From Sipunculus nudus (taxonomy: Eukaryota; Annelida; Sipuncula; Golfingiida; Sipunculidae), in assembly GCA_026874595.1 (NCBI GenBank), contig CM049317.1, positions 50,494,401-50,558,400 of the forward strand: a stretch of DNA of 64,000 nt, written 5' to 3'. Both the position numbers and the translations under genes were made by a program. Below the pieces are notes generated by a model. The model saw only the letters and a list, made by a program, of their open reading frames with translations, searched no databases and had not been told where the DNA came from. Numbering within the stretch: the first letter of the stretch is position 1; every line of letters starts with the position of its first letter. Positions 34,549-46,921 of this stretch are shown here, one piece after another.

Positions 34549-35602
34549 TTCAGCTCAGCTGACTGAAATTCATCTGAGCTAGAGAGATTGCTCTTTGTTT
34601 GTCCTCTGTCTGTCTGTCCGTCTTTCTGTCTGGTTTTCTGTTAACAGGGCACAAATTGTAACTGCTGGACCTAGAAACTTCTTACTTGACATCCTGGGAG
34701 GTTCATGAAATATCTCCTTGGAAACCTGAAATCAGGTGTCTGTTGCCCATATCCTCTGAGCTATGGGGCTCGTAAGTACCCCCCCCCCCCCCCGGAATAA
34801 TTAAAAATTCAATAAAAAACTCCAGTACATGAATAACTTATGTTTTGATCGCCATGATATTTTTGAATGCACATTGATCAGTGTTTCATCAGGCTCTGCA
34901 AACTAATGACTGACCTGTATTTTTTTCTTTTTTTTTCACGAATTTTCATATCTATTTACGAGATCTTATAATGAAGTGGTCTGGCTGTAAATAGAGCACA
35001 AACCATAACCGTTAGACCTAGGAATTTCATACTTGACATCCAGGGAGGCTCAGTGAAAAACTCCTTGGAAGCCTGGATTTAGGTCTCTGTCTCTCATATT
35101 CTCTGAGCTACAGTGGTCAGAAGTACCCCTCCCCCTGGATAACTTAAAATTTGATACAAAGCTCCAATATCTGAATAACTAGTGTATCCAGGGAGGTCCT
35201 ATTGGCAAATCTCCCTGAAAACCCGAAATTAGGGCAAGGTGACCTATCTTTTGCCATTCGGGGGAAAAATTGATTTTTAAGCACTCGGTGAGCCAGATGG
35301 TATCCATTTGGCATAGAATCCCTAACATGCCTTTCAGGGACGGCCATACAAAATCTCCTTGGAAACTTGAAAAAAAATGTCACTGTGACCTATTTTTTGC
35401 ACGCTGTGTGAAAGAACATGATTTTAACCCTCCGGCCGTTGGTAAAATGGGCATGAATGGTAGCAGCTGGATGTAGAATAAGGTCACGGTAACCTATATC
35501 TAAGGTCTATTGGCAAAATGCCTGATTTTAAGCACTCCGGGGGTCATTTAACCCATTGTTTTAGGCTCATTTGATAAAGCTGAGCGTCATGGGTCACTTG
35601 TT
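34549..35602 (+). mobile_element. HINE-like element A-8
   Basis: 5' end CAGCTCAGCTGACTGAAATTC with hairpin partner CATCTGAGCT; about three 337-bp-type units, partly degenerate, with a C run near 34780; 3' end AAGCTGAGCGTCATGGGTCA, then CTTGTT, in which the 3' hairpin has lost one arm. Confidence 0.65.
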
Positions 35603-36107
35603 AATTGACCTACCTGGATAGCCAGTTGGAAGCTCCGAGGTACAGCGGTTACGATTTTGGCCCTTCAAACGGACGGAATGACGATGGACAAAGGTTGAAT
35701 ATGTTTACGATGGAAAGTCATGTTACAAATTCGTAAACTACATTCAGATTAAAGGAATAACTGATCTTTTAATATTATACTTTTTAACATAGATTTAAAC
35801 ATATGTTACTGTGCGGAACATTTAAATCAAATTCCTCGTGACACATTTGATATTCTCGACTTTGAGACTGTTTTTGCGGTAATAGCCTACATTCGAATTC
35901 AAGGATAATTGATATTTGCTTATCTTTTTTATTGGTTTCTATTTCTATATGGAACGACGTGGTACAGCTTTCTACGGATAAATGGAATGAACTTGGGAGG
36001 AACAAAGGACCTACGCACAACAAGTCTTCACAAATCTTGTGAGTCCGATTGTCCGCAGAGTGGGCCTTGCACAATAAATGACGAGAACCACAATTTTTTT
36101 TAGCTAA
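35603..36107. other. No gene recognised
   Basis: Unique sequence between A-8 and D-2. Two overlapping ORFs of 64 and 96 codons on opposite strands have no recognisable motif. Confidence 0.35.
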
Positions 36108-36629
36108 CCTGTGAGCTTATGCGATGGCGCGGCCTCGTCCGTCTGCCGTCCATGACTGGCTGTCCACCGTCCATGGCTGTAAGTCAGAAACCGTCGGAGC
36201 TAGCAGCTCCAAATTACATGTTAGAATTAGTCACATGTGAAACTTGGTGCCCTAGAGCTTATTATTGAGTTTCTGCATTAATTTAGATTTTATAAGGAAA
36301 AAGCTTAAAAATCTTCTGCTCCGAAACCGTCCAGCCAAACTGTCCAATATTTAATAGAAATAATTCCAGGAATGATCTTTCTCAAGTTTGTTCAAATGGT
36401 TCCAGTTCTGTGAATTTTGGCCGAGTTATAGGGAGTTGAACTTGGTCATCTGTCCAAAAAAGCACACTAAAATTAAAATCTCAGAAACGGCTGGAGATAT
36501 CACCACCAAATTTTATGCCAATGTTTTTCACATAAGTCGTATCTGAAATTGAGGTATTGGTGGCGCCACTTACATTGATCTGATTTTACAACCAAAAATG
36601 TAATTTTAGACTCTTCTAGCTTATACACT

Positions 36630-39600
36630 GTTTTTTAGCTCAGCTGACTTTAAGTCATGCTGGGCTATAGCGATGGGTCTTTGTCCGGCGTCCTTCTGTC
36701 TGTCCGTCCGGCCGGCCGTCCGTTAGCAGGGCACAAATTGTAACCGTAGGGGCTAGGGCCATGAACCCTATGCAGTCTTAGAGGTTCTAAAAAGATCTCC
36801 TTGCAAACCTGAAATTAGGTCACTGCGACCTATATTCTCGAAGTTATGGGGTGTGTTTGCACCCCCCAGAAATACTTCTTTTAGCCAAAGTTTTCATCCA
36901 AAACCTTCCATCTTTCACATACAGCTCACCTACCAACAGGGGAAGAACCATAATTATTTTGAGGTCACAAGGTCAAAGGTCAAGGTCACAGAACCAACTT
37001 CTTTGAAAAGCCTCAGGATGCATTTTAAGCCAAACCTTTCATCCCAATTCTTTGATCTTTCACATATAGCTCACCTACTAAGTGGGAGAAGAATCCTATA
37101 GATGTTGAGGTCACAAGGTCAAAGGTCAGGGTCACAGGATCCACTTCTTTGAAAAGGTTGTGGACACATTTCAAGCTAGACCTTTCATTCCAAACCTTTC
37201 AGCACTGATATCGCTTCTCTGCCAACAGGGGAAAAGACCTGTTGATTTTGAGGTCAAAGGTCAAGTTCACAGCACCCTCTTCTTGCGTGGAGTCATTTTA
37301 AGGCAAACTTTTCAATCTATACTTTCCATCTGTCATATATGGCTTGCCTACCAATAGGAGAAGAAGCCTATTGATGTTGAGTTCAAAAGGTCAAAGGTCA
37401 AGGTCACAATATTGTTCTAAATGCTTGTGAACATATTTCAAGTGAAACTGTTCAACCAAAACCTTCAGTCTTTCACATATGCCACATCTATGCATCACTG
37501 AATTTGATTAAAACTTCATATTTATGGGTCTTTTTGCATGAAGAAATAACTAATTGATTTTGAGGTCAGCTGGTCAGGAGGTTAAAGGTTGCAGGTCTAA
37601 GTTATTCACTCATTGGTTGCCAAGTAATTACACCCGGCCAGATGTAAGTGGTAAGTAGTTACCCATCATTTAGAAAGAATCCAGTTGATATGTGGGCAAA
37701 AGGCCAAGGTCATAGGTCAGGGATGTTCACAATAACTTATTTTGTAGACCATCTCTATTTTTCTTGTTTTCTTGTATATATAACCATGGCACTCACAACT
37801 GGTACATGTCACTATGAGCCCATAATTGTTAGTGACACTTGTGATATATGACTCCCTTTTGTATCAGCTCATGGAGTGATAAGGATATATCATTAGTGCA
37901 TAACAAAAACACTGTTGCTGGAATGCTTTGGCCAGGCATTAAGACTATGAGAGTTAAGTGTTAAGGTTTAGCTACTGATTTATAAAATGATGGGAACATT
38001 TTGCAGTTTATTTCATGGAATCATAGCAATAAACTTAGTTTTCTAGATATCTGAATATTATTATACAAATCATCAGATATACCAGCAAGTGTTTGTTCTG
38101 ATAATATGTGGGTCTTTACCTGGATTTAGGATGGCTTTATTAGATTACAAGACTTTTAGTGATGCTTTCTGCATTTCTTTTCTTTTAGGTCTTGCAGTTT
38201 ACCTACCCTGCTGACCCCATTGAATAGTAAGCTGATAATTAAAACAAATTGGACTTGCACTTTTTACATTTGCATGTCCATAAATCTGATATGAGAGCTC
38301 TCCAACCTGATCATGCCTTTTGAATTGTTTTGGACATTCATAACTGTTACATTCTTTGAAGCAATTGCTACAAGTTTAGTGTCTTATTGGAGGATGTGTG
38401 ATATCAAATGTCAGACTTGTCAGAAAACCATTATGTCTGCCAGGTAGCCATTTCAGAAGTCCTTTTGCCAGGGCAGTTTCAGTGATTTTTTTATGATGTT
38501 TGGTCCCTTTTAGAGGATGTTTGTTGTTCAATTTCCGACCTGTCAGAAATCCAATATGGCCACCAGGAAGCCATCTTTAAATTCCTTTTGAACATATTAT
38601 CTCAAGAACTATTAAAGTGAATGCAGTGGGATGTATATTAATGTTATCTTGCATTGGGTCAAAGATTTCTTAATAAATATGACCATCATTTATGAAAGCT
38701 CAGTACAGATGACTTGTATTGAATAAAAATTAATATGGAAGCACCCGTTTCACAATAATTCTTGCATGGATTTCCTTGATCTTTTGCTATATTTTGATCT
38801 TAAGTGTGGCCTGTGTGGTATTCCTTTTGAGACTGACAGGTATCGAGCAAGCTGTAGGATTAGTTCCTGATAGCTCAACAACCATACATTTTGCCTCAGA
38901 CCATCATTGTGCCGCAGAAAAACCTTGTGAGTGGGATAACTCAAAAAATATTTCACTGATTTTTTTCAAACTTTACATTTGTATAGATAAAGGTAAGGGG
39001 ATGAAGCCTATTTAAAATGGGGTCATGACCTATGCTAGGAGAATGACCTTGACCTTGAATAGGTCCATTATTGCTGAAAATAACACAAATTCTTAAATAT
39101 CTCAAGTAAACTTGCATGGACTGGTCTAAAAATTAAGGTGACCGAAGATCTAGGATAGCCTTGTGATATACCCGAAACTGGTGGTGCCACCTATTATCCT
39201 TTTCTTGTTTTTACGCCTTTTAATACCCCCATAATTGCCACTTGACAGTACTGTAAGCATTATAAGTCAAAAACTAATGGACAGATTTCTTTCATATTAT
39301 GCACATGTAGAGAGATGGGCTATGGGATGAGGTCTGTTTACATTTGGGTCATGACCTTTACCATGAGAGTGGCCTAGACTTTTAATGTGTCCATATTTGG
39401 TGAAAATCACACACCTCTTATGATATCTCCAGTGTTGGTAGCCATATGGATTTCAAACGTGACTTATGTATGGCCCACTACTAAAGTAAGAACCCTATAG
39501 GTTCTAGGGTCATGAGGTCTAAGGTCAAGGTCACTGGACTTGCATCTTACAAGATACTGTGGATGCATTTTAAGCCAAACTTTCAAGGTCTATCATCTTG

Positions 39601-40914
39601 CACATATAGTTCATCTGCCAATAGAGGAAGACCCCTATCAACTTTGAGGTCACAAGGTCAAAGATGAAGGTCACAGGAGCCATCTGTCCAAAAATTAGTT
39701 TCTGGATGATAATTCCTGCTTTTATTGATGTATGGATTTCAAACTTGACTTATATATGTCCCATTGAAAAAGCAAGACTCCAATTGATTTTGGGGTCATG
39801 AGGTCAAAGGTCAAGGTCACAGGACACATCTTTAAAAAGATTGTGGATGTATTTTTAGCCAAACATTTCATCTCAGACCTTTCATCTTGCACTTATAGTT
39901 CATCTGCCAATAGAGGAAGACCCCTATCAATTTTGAGGTCACAAGGTCAAAGGTGAAGGTCACAGGAGCCATCTGTCCAAAAATTAGTTTCTGGATGATA
40001 ATTCCTGCTTTTATTGATGTATGGATTTCAAACTTGACTTGTATATGACCCATTGGAAAAACAAGACCGGAATTGATTTTGGGGTCATGAGGTCAAAGGA
40101 GGTCAAAGGTCAAGGTCACAGGACACATCTTCAAAAAGATGTGAATGCATTTTCAGCCAAACATTTCATCTCAGACATTTCATCTTGCACATAAAGTTCC
40201 CCTGCCAATAGAGGAAGACGCCTGTCAATTGTGAGGTCACAAGGTCAAAGGTGAAAGTCACAGGAGCCATATGTCCAAAATTAGTTCCTGAGATGATAAT
40301 GCAAGCTTGGATTAATATATGGATTTCAAACCTGACTTATATATGGCCCATCAATAAATCTAGACCTCTATTGATTTATATATAAAAGTAGATGATCAAT
40401 ATCAATTTTGGGGTCACAAGGTCTAAGGTCAAGGCCACAGGAGCCATCAAATTAGTTTCTGGATGATAATTCCTGCTTTTATTGATGTATAGATTTCAAA
40501 CTTGACTTGTATATGTCCCATTGAAAAAGCAAGACCCCAATTGATTTTTGGGTCATGAGGTCAAAGGTCAAGGTCACAGGACCAACATCTTCAAAAAGAT
40601 TGTGGATTGATAGATGGAAGAAACAATAATTGCTTGCCAAGTGTCAGTATATGCTGCTAAAAAATGGGGCCTATTCTTAAAGGGGGGTGGGGGGCCTACC
40701 ATGTCTGGGGATACTCTGGCACCTGCGGTGCCAAGAAATATCTAGTTCACTATGTTTTAACCAGACATATATGATAAGAATTTATGGCAATGTAGAAAGT
40801 TTAAACAAAATTGGCATATAGGTTCTGCAACAATTTTACTAGTTGTGAATCACAGCCCATGATGTCGCAGGTCATGCTTGGCAGCTGAGCGTCATGACCC
40901 ATGGGTCACTTGTT
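36630..40914 (+). mobile_element. HINE-like element A-9, long subtype, carrying C-2
   Basis: 5' hairpin at 36635; AGGTCA-rich units at 36965-37410; a 3' region matching A-6 base for base in long stretches; 3' end GCAGCTGAGCGTC, GACCCATGGGTC, ACTTGTT at 40914. C-2 is inserted at 38908-40746. An exon-like piece at 38189 is broken by stops. Confidence 0.7.
38908..40746 (+). mobile_element. HINE-like element C-2, inserted in A-9
   Basis: The start is damaged: after TGT the sequence jumps to GCCGCAGAAAAACC, so the 5' hairpin is deleted. The 289-bp AGGTCA-bearing units follow, about five of them. The 3' end GTCTGGGGATAC, hairpin GGCACC-TGC-GGTGCC and ATCTAGT are intact. A-6 holds the unoccupied target CCATCAATTCACTGTG at about 30586-30601; here the same flanks read CCATCAT and TCACTATG. 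Confidence 0.75.
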
Positions 40915-41169
40915 TTTATGAAACCGTTAAGCTGATTGCTTTATAAGCATTACAAGAATTATTCCATTGTAGGGTTCTGCCAGTTATATAAGAATAGATT
41001 GGGTAAATGCAGCTTTAAAAAAAGTAGTGTAGCGAATTAAAAAAGACTTTCAGTGTTTGAAAACAGATATTGCAACATGCCAAGTTTCATCATGCCATTC
41101 AAGAGGTCACTCAGTGCACCTAGGTGCACTCCAGACATCACCATGGCAACTGATCTAGCTCTGCCTGGT

Positions 41170-41219
41170 GACTAGACGATATGTCTAGACGTCTATACAA
41201 ATCGTCTAGACGTCTAGTC
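41170..41219. repeat. Palindrome built from TCTAGACG units
   Basis: A 50-bp stretch starting GACTAGACG and ending CGTCTAGTC. Inside are repeated TCTAGACG and CGTCTAGA words in both directions. Confidence 0.6.
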
Positions 41220-41305
41220 ATAACATCTAGACGCAGAATGCCCAGATTAGAACTAGTGGAACTATATCTTTCAACTGTTTGAAAAAACTTGGTTTGCATT
41301 TTAGT

Positions 41306-41809
41306 GAATCTGTGAGCTTATGCGATGGTGTGGCGTTGTCAGTCGTCCGTCGTGCGTCAAAACTGTCTCAAAGAGGACAGGAGCTAGCATCCCCATTTTT
41401 TTTTTGCAAGAATTAGTTATCTATTAAATTCTATCGGATTTTGCTTATTTCTTGGCTAACTGCATTTTCTTTGATTTTATAGGGAAAAAGCTAAAAAAAA
41501 TTTTAAATTGTTCTTCTCCGAAACCATGCTGCCAAATGGTCCGTTCATCTGTCCCAATAATCCTCTATGGTAAAAAGAACATATCCGAAATATCCTGACT
41601 GATACTTCGTAGTTTCAAAATGTTCTAATCCGTAACTTGCCGGTCCGAAACGTCCATTTTGCTGAAATCATAATACTAAGGTAGGTATGCAAGACATTAG
41701 ATGATCATTATTAAATTTTAAAATTAATCCTCCATTTAATACTCCCAAACTCTGCACAGGTTTGCATTAGGCCTGTAGGCCTTATTTGGTCATTTTTGTC
41801 GTTTCATGG
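41306..41809 (+). repeat. Element D-3, truncated
   Basis: Starts TGTGAGCTTATGCGATGGTG and GTCGTCCGTCGTGCGTC, then GGAGCTAGCATC and TTTTATAGGGAAAAAGCTAA as in D-1 and D-2. It breaks off within a few hundred bases, next to repeat LR. Confidence 0.5.
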
Positions 41810-43055
41810 CAAGCTGTAACACTATCGTTAGACATGTATGTTTACCTTCAAACCACACATATAACAAATTCGAGAAAATTTCTGCTGTTATTCGCCATAT
41901 TAGTAAATACCCTTTCATCTTTGTTGAATTTCTAACCCAATGAACAACCGAAGCGTGACTTATTATAAAAGAGATTGATTAGCAATTCGGTCTGTGGTAT
42001 TCATTTGAGGCTATTCGTCACTCATTGCCTTATACTATATAAGATTACCGGCCGTATACGATGATAGAGATGCAAATATAGGATGGATGGCCTTTGCAAA
42101 AGGAATTTCCCCATAAAGCTTGTGTGACGACTCCGGTAAGATTACCATGCCGTCCGACATGCCTACTGAGTTGTGTTTTCACGGCCGTCGATATTGTTGT
42201 CATGCTGTGCTATTGTCCTGATTTTTTAAAAGAATTCTTAAAAAAATGGAAAATACAGACTAAATCTTGTGTTGTTTATGTTCCCCAACTTCATGGTGGA
42301 CGCAAATTGTTGTATTTTCTTGTGGGCAAGCTTGTTATTGATAGTGTCCCGTTCAGTATATAGGTGATTTTGGCCTCACAGTCAGTAAAACAATTACATG
42401 TAATAATTTTTTGTGGCGTATCGAGATTTTTTAAATAAATTAATTATAAACTAGAAATATGCATTCTTTTGAATTCTCTCTTGTGGTGGTCCTTTCATGT
42501 TGGGTAATCGGCAATCCGTGTTTTCATTCGATTATTGACCCAAATTCCAGGTTCCTTGGGGCATAGGATCATCAACAAGTGTTTGCACTCACTTAATCGG
42601 CCCATATTCCAATGTTCAATCGTACATATGCGAATGCACATTTGTGAACATTCCTGGAAGTCCTTCCTAAATCCCGATCATGAGCCGTACCCACACCATA
42701 ATCTAAACGATTTCTAGTTACAAGTGCTATTACTTCATCTTTATTTACATTTTTTTACTCTTAACAATAGAGATAACAATTGGAATATGTAAAAATAACC
42801 ATTACAGTTTTTAAAGGCTAAAATTGGATGTTTGATACGCAGGAGAATAGAACTAAAGTTTTTGCCCCGGGAACACCACTTGCGCAGCGCATAAAATACA
42901 TATACTTTGTTCATCGTAATAAATCATGAGTCTCTTTTATAACTTCTAAATCTGTGCTTAAATTTTTTGTTATAAGATTAACAAATAAATAAAACGAATT
43001 TTTAATTTCACCATGTATATCATTTTTCAATTTGATTAAATATGAATTGTCTTTA
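41810..43055 (+). repeat. Long dispersed repeat LR, copy 2
   Basis: Partner of 1115-2415, in the same order, with a nested R1 copy (42459-42715) and a TATAAAAGAGAT box near 41965. It contains about 130 bp (42845-42970) that is absent from copy 1 and lacks the long TA tract. Confidence 0.65.
42459..42715 (+). repeat. Dispersed repeat R1, copy 4
   Basis: ATGCATTCTTTTGAATTC (hairpin damaged) to GATTTCTAGTT, at the same internal position of LR as copy 2. Confidence 0.6.
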
Positions 43056-43543
43056 TATTATATCATATATATCTTTTTCACATAGTTTTTTTCTCAGTAA
43101 TTTTATTTATCACCATTGGTCTTTTACATGAGTATATATGAGGGAGATATTTGATGTATCTACATTAAATAAATCCAACCCACATCTCCTTCAAAAGGAC
43201 ACGTACTAATAAAATGTAACTTTCATCTGTGGCACGAGCATGCGAGGCAAAACAGACCCGTTGCGAACCAGTTTCTATATCCTATGGCTGTGTTTACGAA
43301 TTTATTGAAATGCATGTGTCAGCCTTAAATGAGAGCGATTTCTGGGACACCCTGCGTGGTGAAATGCAGCCGAGAACAAAAGTGCACATATTATAAACGC
43401 GGTTGCTTGACCGCGGCATTCGGTTAATTCTCCTGTCAGCGAGTTCCATTGAACGATGTATAAACGAGTTGACTGACACGCGCTTGCTGCTAAAGTTTCC
43501 CGGAAAACATCCTGGTGACACCAATGATACCTGACCCACAAAC
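43056..43543. other. No gene recognised; GC-richer patch
   Basis: From about 43210 the sequence is richer in CpG than its surroundings. Two overlapping minus-strand frames of 87 and 89 codons lie here, but no family features are seen. It could be the transcribed side of the motif cluster that follows. Confidence 0.35.
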
Positions 43544-43622
43544 CCATTGGATGACATAAGATCGACGTCATTTACCCCATGCGTCCATTGGTTGACCTCA
43601 ATTTTATTTGCATAGACGTCAT
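43544..43622 (-). promoter_or_regulatory. Candidate promoter: octamer, two CCAAT boxes, two CRE half-sites
   Basis: Read on the minus strand: ATGACGTC (43615-43622), ATGCAAAT octamer (43606-43613), CCAATGG (43585-43591), TGACGTC (43564-43570) and CCAATGG (43544-43550). TTTATACA lies about 80 bases further. Octamer plus CCAAT plus TATA is the plan of histone and some other proximal promoters. No coding sequence could be tied to it. Confidence 0.35.
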
Positions 43623-45419
43623 CTGACCTCTGACCAGCCTTGTGACTGTCTGACCGTTGATTTTTTGCACGGAAGAAATTCCCGCTCCGGTGGGCTGGAC
43701 GTGATACCTATCATCAATGTGAAACAAAGAGCAACATATTGATTATAACTTACCCAACAAATTATCTTCATTCATTAAACTGACCGTATGCATTTTAAAT
43801 ATGCCATTTTTAACCATTTGAACCAAATCATAAGATAGTACCAGGGCTTATGTAGTCCAGTCCACACCATCCGTGTCCGAGTCAAAGTCCGAGTCCCTGA
43901 GGTTCAAGTCTAAGCACTCCTTCTTCAAGTCAGAGTCAACTCAAACCCATGTCCGAGTCCTATAAAAATCTCTTTATAAAAATAAATTTAAATTGAACTT
44001 TTAGATTTTTAAAAATTTACATGTATTTTTTTTTTTTTTTGCTAGTTTGAGCATGCCTTAATTTAAAAGTTTTAATTCATTTAGCTCTCGCAGACCTAAA
44101 GCTTAACAGATACAGTGTTTTTAATATACTTTTTAAAATATACTGTTAGTAGTTCGCACACGTATATCAATGTCTTTATGGTATGTGACTGAGCTTTTCT
44201 TTTACTGTACTCGAGATGGACTTGGTCTGATTTCCTGAGTCCTTACTTGCAAGTCCAAGTACAAGCCCGCGTCCAGGGCGCTCGAGTCCATATCCGAGTC
44301 CTAAAAAGTGAACTCGAGTCAGGGTCAATGTCCGGACTCGAGTCCTCCAATGCTGTTGTACATCCTACTTTAATTTGCCATCTTGGTCGACAAGTGCCTC
44401 CGCCTTCTTCTCTGCCGTTACATTTTCAATCCCCGCTTAATTCGCGCAAAACTTTTGGCACAGTCCACGGAGTACCGTCTTGTCGTACTTGCGTAACATA
44501 GTGTATACCTGTAGTGTGGATAACTTTTCATTGGTTCTTTTATAAATAATTAATTATTTAGTATTATTGCTTTGTCACTGACCTGCATTTCTGCCCTTAT
44601 CTATTTTTTTTACCTGGAAACAATCTATCCAGAATGCTTCCAATTTAATACGGTAAAATATGTTGACGTATAAAGCAAACCCTAAAATGTAAGGTATTTC
44701 CTCTATCCTTACCTGAAAGGATGTTCAACCATCCAAAATAAAAAAAAAATAAGTAAAAAAAAATTTAATTCTGCTCTGCATATCGTATAATCGTTAACGA
44801 CAGATGACCTTTATCATCCTGTTTTACATTCAAGACTTCCGTAAATACGCAGGATCCCAACACATTATGGTAATCTTATTGCATACAGTAAAAATGTCGA
44901 GGATCCTATTTAGGATATTCTGTAATCTGCTGAAGCACGTCCGCTTGTACCTGTGCTGATAGAGTTTTTCACAATGAACGTAAGAAGCACCATTTTATTA
45001 CAATTCCATAAAATATATGTGAAGCCCATTTATTAACAGCTATATATGTAAGATGATAGCTTAAACCTTCGTAATTCCATAGAAAAAGTATAAATCACAG
45101 TACGGCGTAATTTTACAATAGAAGCCAAGTAAAATAAAGGTATAAGCAAATCTGAGTAAAATATGATATTACAGTAAGATACACGTAAAATCACGGTAAA
45201 TGCAAACACGAGCCCGGCGTAATTTTGCCATTATTGAACCAGGCAACCTATTAATCTTGTCTGTTTTACGCAAAAACTACTGAAATGATTCCAATGAGGT
45301 GACCGTTTCGATTTTTGTGATGTCTAACTTAATTCTTAATTTATGGAAAGTGTGTAATTCAGTGTTCCGTTTCGGTGTGGGACTATATGACAGGGCTGTA
45401 GCATACACTTTCTTTTATT

Positions 45420-45715
45420 TTATGTTGTACAACTGCAGTCAACCAGCCCCCCGTGTCTATCGCACCTTCGGATCCTGGGTATGAACTCATCTCCATTGAT
45501 GGTGGCATAACACCGAGGAACTCCATTAAAGACACAGTCGCGTGCGAGTGATACACGACTCTGGGGCACAGCCTTTCCAGCCTGCAAAGAGCTCACACTG
45601 GGTGGAGCATGATCCGTGCAAAATCTCACAGCTCCTGTGCTGAAATCTGAATTCACAACCCTCCGCCTTTGAGTGCTGTGCCCTTGCCGGGTAACCCTAG
45701 ACCACTGATTCCTAC
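45420..45715 (-). mobile_element. tRNA-derived SINE in the left arm
   Basis: Mirror of the copy at 49905-50200. On the minus strand the head reads GGTCTAGGGTTACCCGGCAA (A-box side) and GGAGGGTTGTGAATTCAG (B-box side), then GAGATTTTGCACGG. Related to 14500-14745 and 55440-55700. Confidence 0.5.
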
Positions 45716-46921
45716 GAAACGTTTTGTAGGAACATGGGCCGCATTGTACATGGGTCAGGGCAGACCCCGTTTAGTTTTGTTGCGGATGCATACGAAACGA
45801 CCTGATCCAGCAATTCTGTGGCGTGTAACATAAGCCTTACTAAGTGTAATTCTATCACATATGTGCACTAGGCTTCTAACGCATTCTTACTTCAGTAGAT
45901 AAACTTACCTTATAACCTAAATACCTGGCGAACTCACTAAGCAATCTATACTGCACCGCCGGTTGCATGGCGAACTCCGTGACAGGAATTTCTGAAGGAA
46001 TACAGGCTACGAAGAGGCCAATAACTATTGTTACTAAGCATACGACCAGCTGGTTATGTTAAAAGAAACTGCAGTCATGGTTACTGCAAAATATAAAGAT
46101 CAGTGCTTGATCGATGTACGTCTCATGTTTAGCCAGACTTGTCTTTGCTACTGTTCCATAACGTATTCGAACTGACTGTTGTTACTGTAATCCATATCTC
46201 CCAACGTAAGTCTTTATTTTGGTCCTGTGTTTTCGATTCAATATACCATGCAAGCCCAACTATCATTTAAAACGGTGTCACATAGGTCTGTTTTTATGTT
46301 CTGAAGTATTTTATCTGCTGTTTCAATTTGAAGCAAATTCCAAATCTCAGTCACCATTTATGCTTGAAAATGCAGACAGAAAAATAGCTATTGTCAGAGA
46401 AATGGAAAAGAATAACCTCCTCCAAGCCAACAACCTTTGATACTATGTTTTCTGCTTCTATTTTCGGTTCAGATAACGCAGCGTTTGCGTTGTCTCTTGT
46501 TCAATCGAATTTCAACTAAGCCTGGAATCGTGTCAACTGCCTTTTTTTTTTAATTATGTATGTTTTAGTTAATTTCAGTTATTTGACTATATCGTATAGA
46601 ATGCACCCAGGCAACATGCTAAAATGTGGGAAAACCTCCGGACCTATTTTCTACGGGATGTTAACATCCAAAATTATGATTTTATGGGGTAGCAGTAGAA
46701 GTTTATCATTACTGTGACATGTATAAATCATATTTTAACATCCAATCCATATACATACATATTCCAATGTGTACCCAGCCCGCCTGGACTTATATGTCAC
46801 CAATGACGTGACATGTTAAAATTGCAGGTTGAAATATTATATATACAAGAAACTTATAATATTAAACTGGACGTGTCTTCTTTATCTAAACAATGTGTTA
46901 GTGAGAATGTTCCGTATGTCA

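Larger units (their letters stand above)
36108..41160 (+). mobile_element. Element D-2, split by A-9
   Basis: Begins AACCTGTGAGCTTATGCGAT and GGCGCGGCCTCGTCCGTC. It is interrupted at 36630 by A-9 and resumes at 40915 with ATGAAACCGTTAAGCTGATTG and ATTACAAGAATTATTCCA, which match D-1 at 22694-22745. It closes near 41160 with sequence (CAAGAGGTCACTCAGTGCA) shared with D-1 near 23577. Confidence 0.5.

Noticed and set aside
15986-37357. Repeated 60-120 codon frames (MFAPPRN..., MDTFQ...) at 15986, 28542 and 36853
   Set aside because: They follow the AGGTCA-rich repeat units of the A elements, change frame between copies and have low-complexity translation, so they are not genes.
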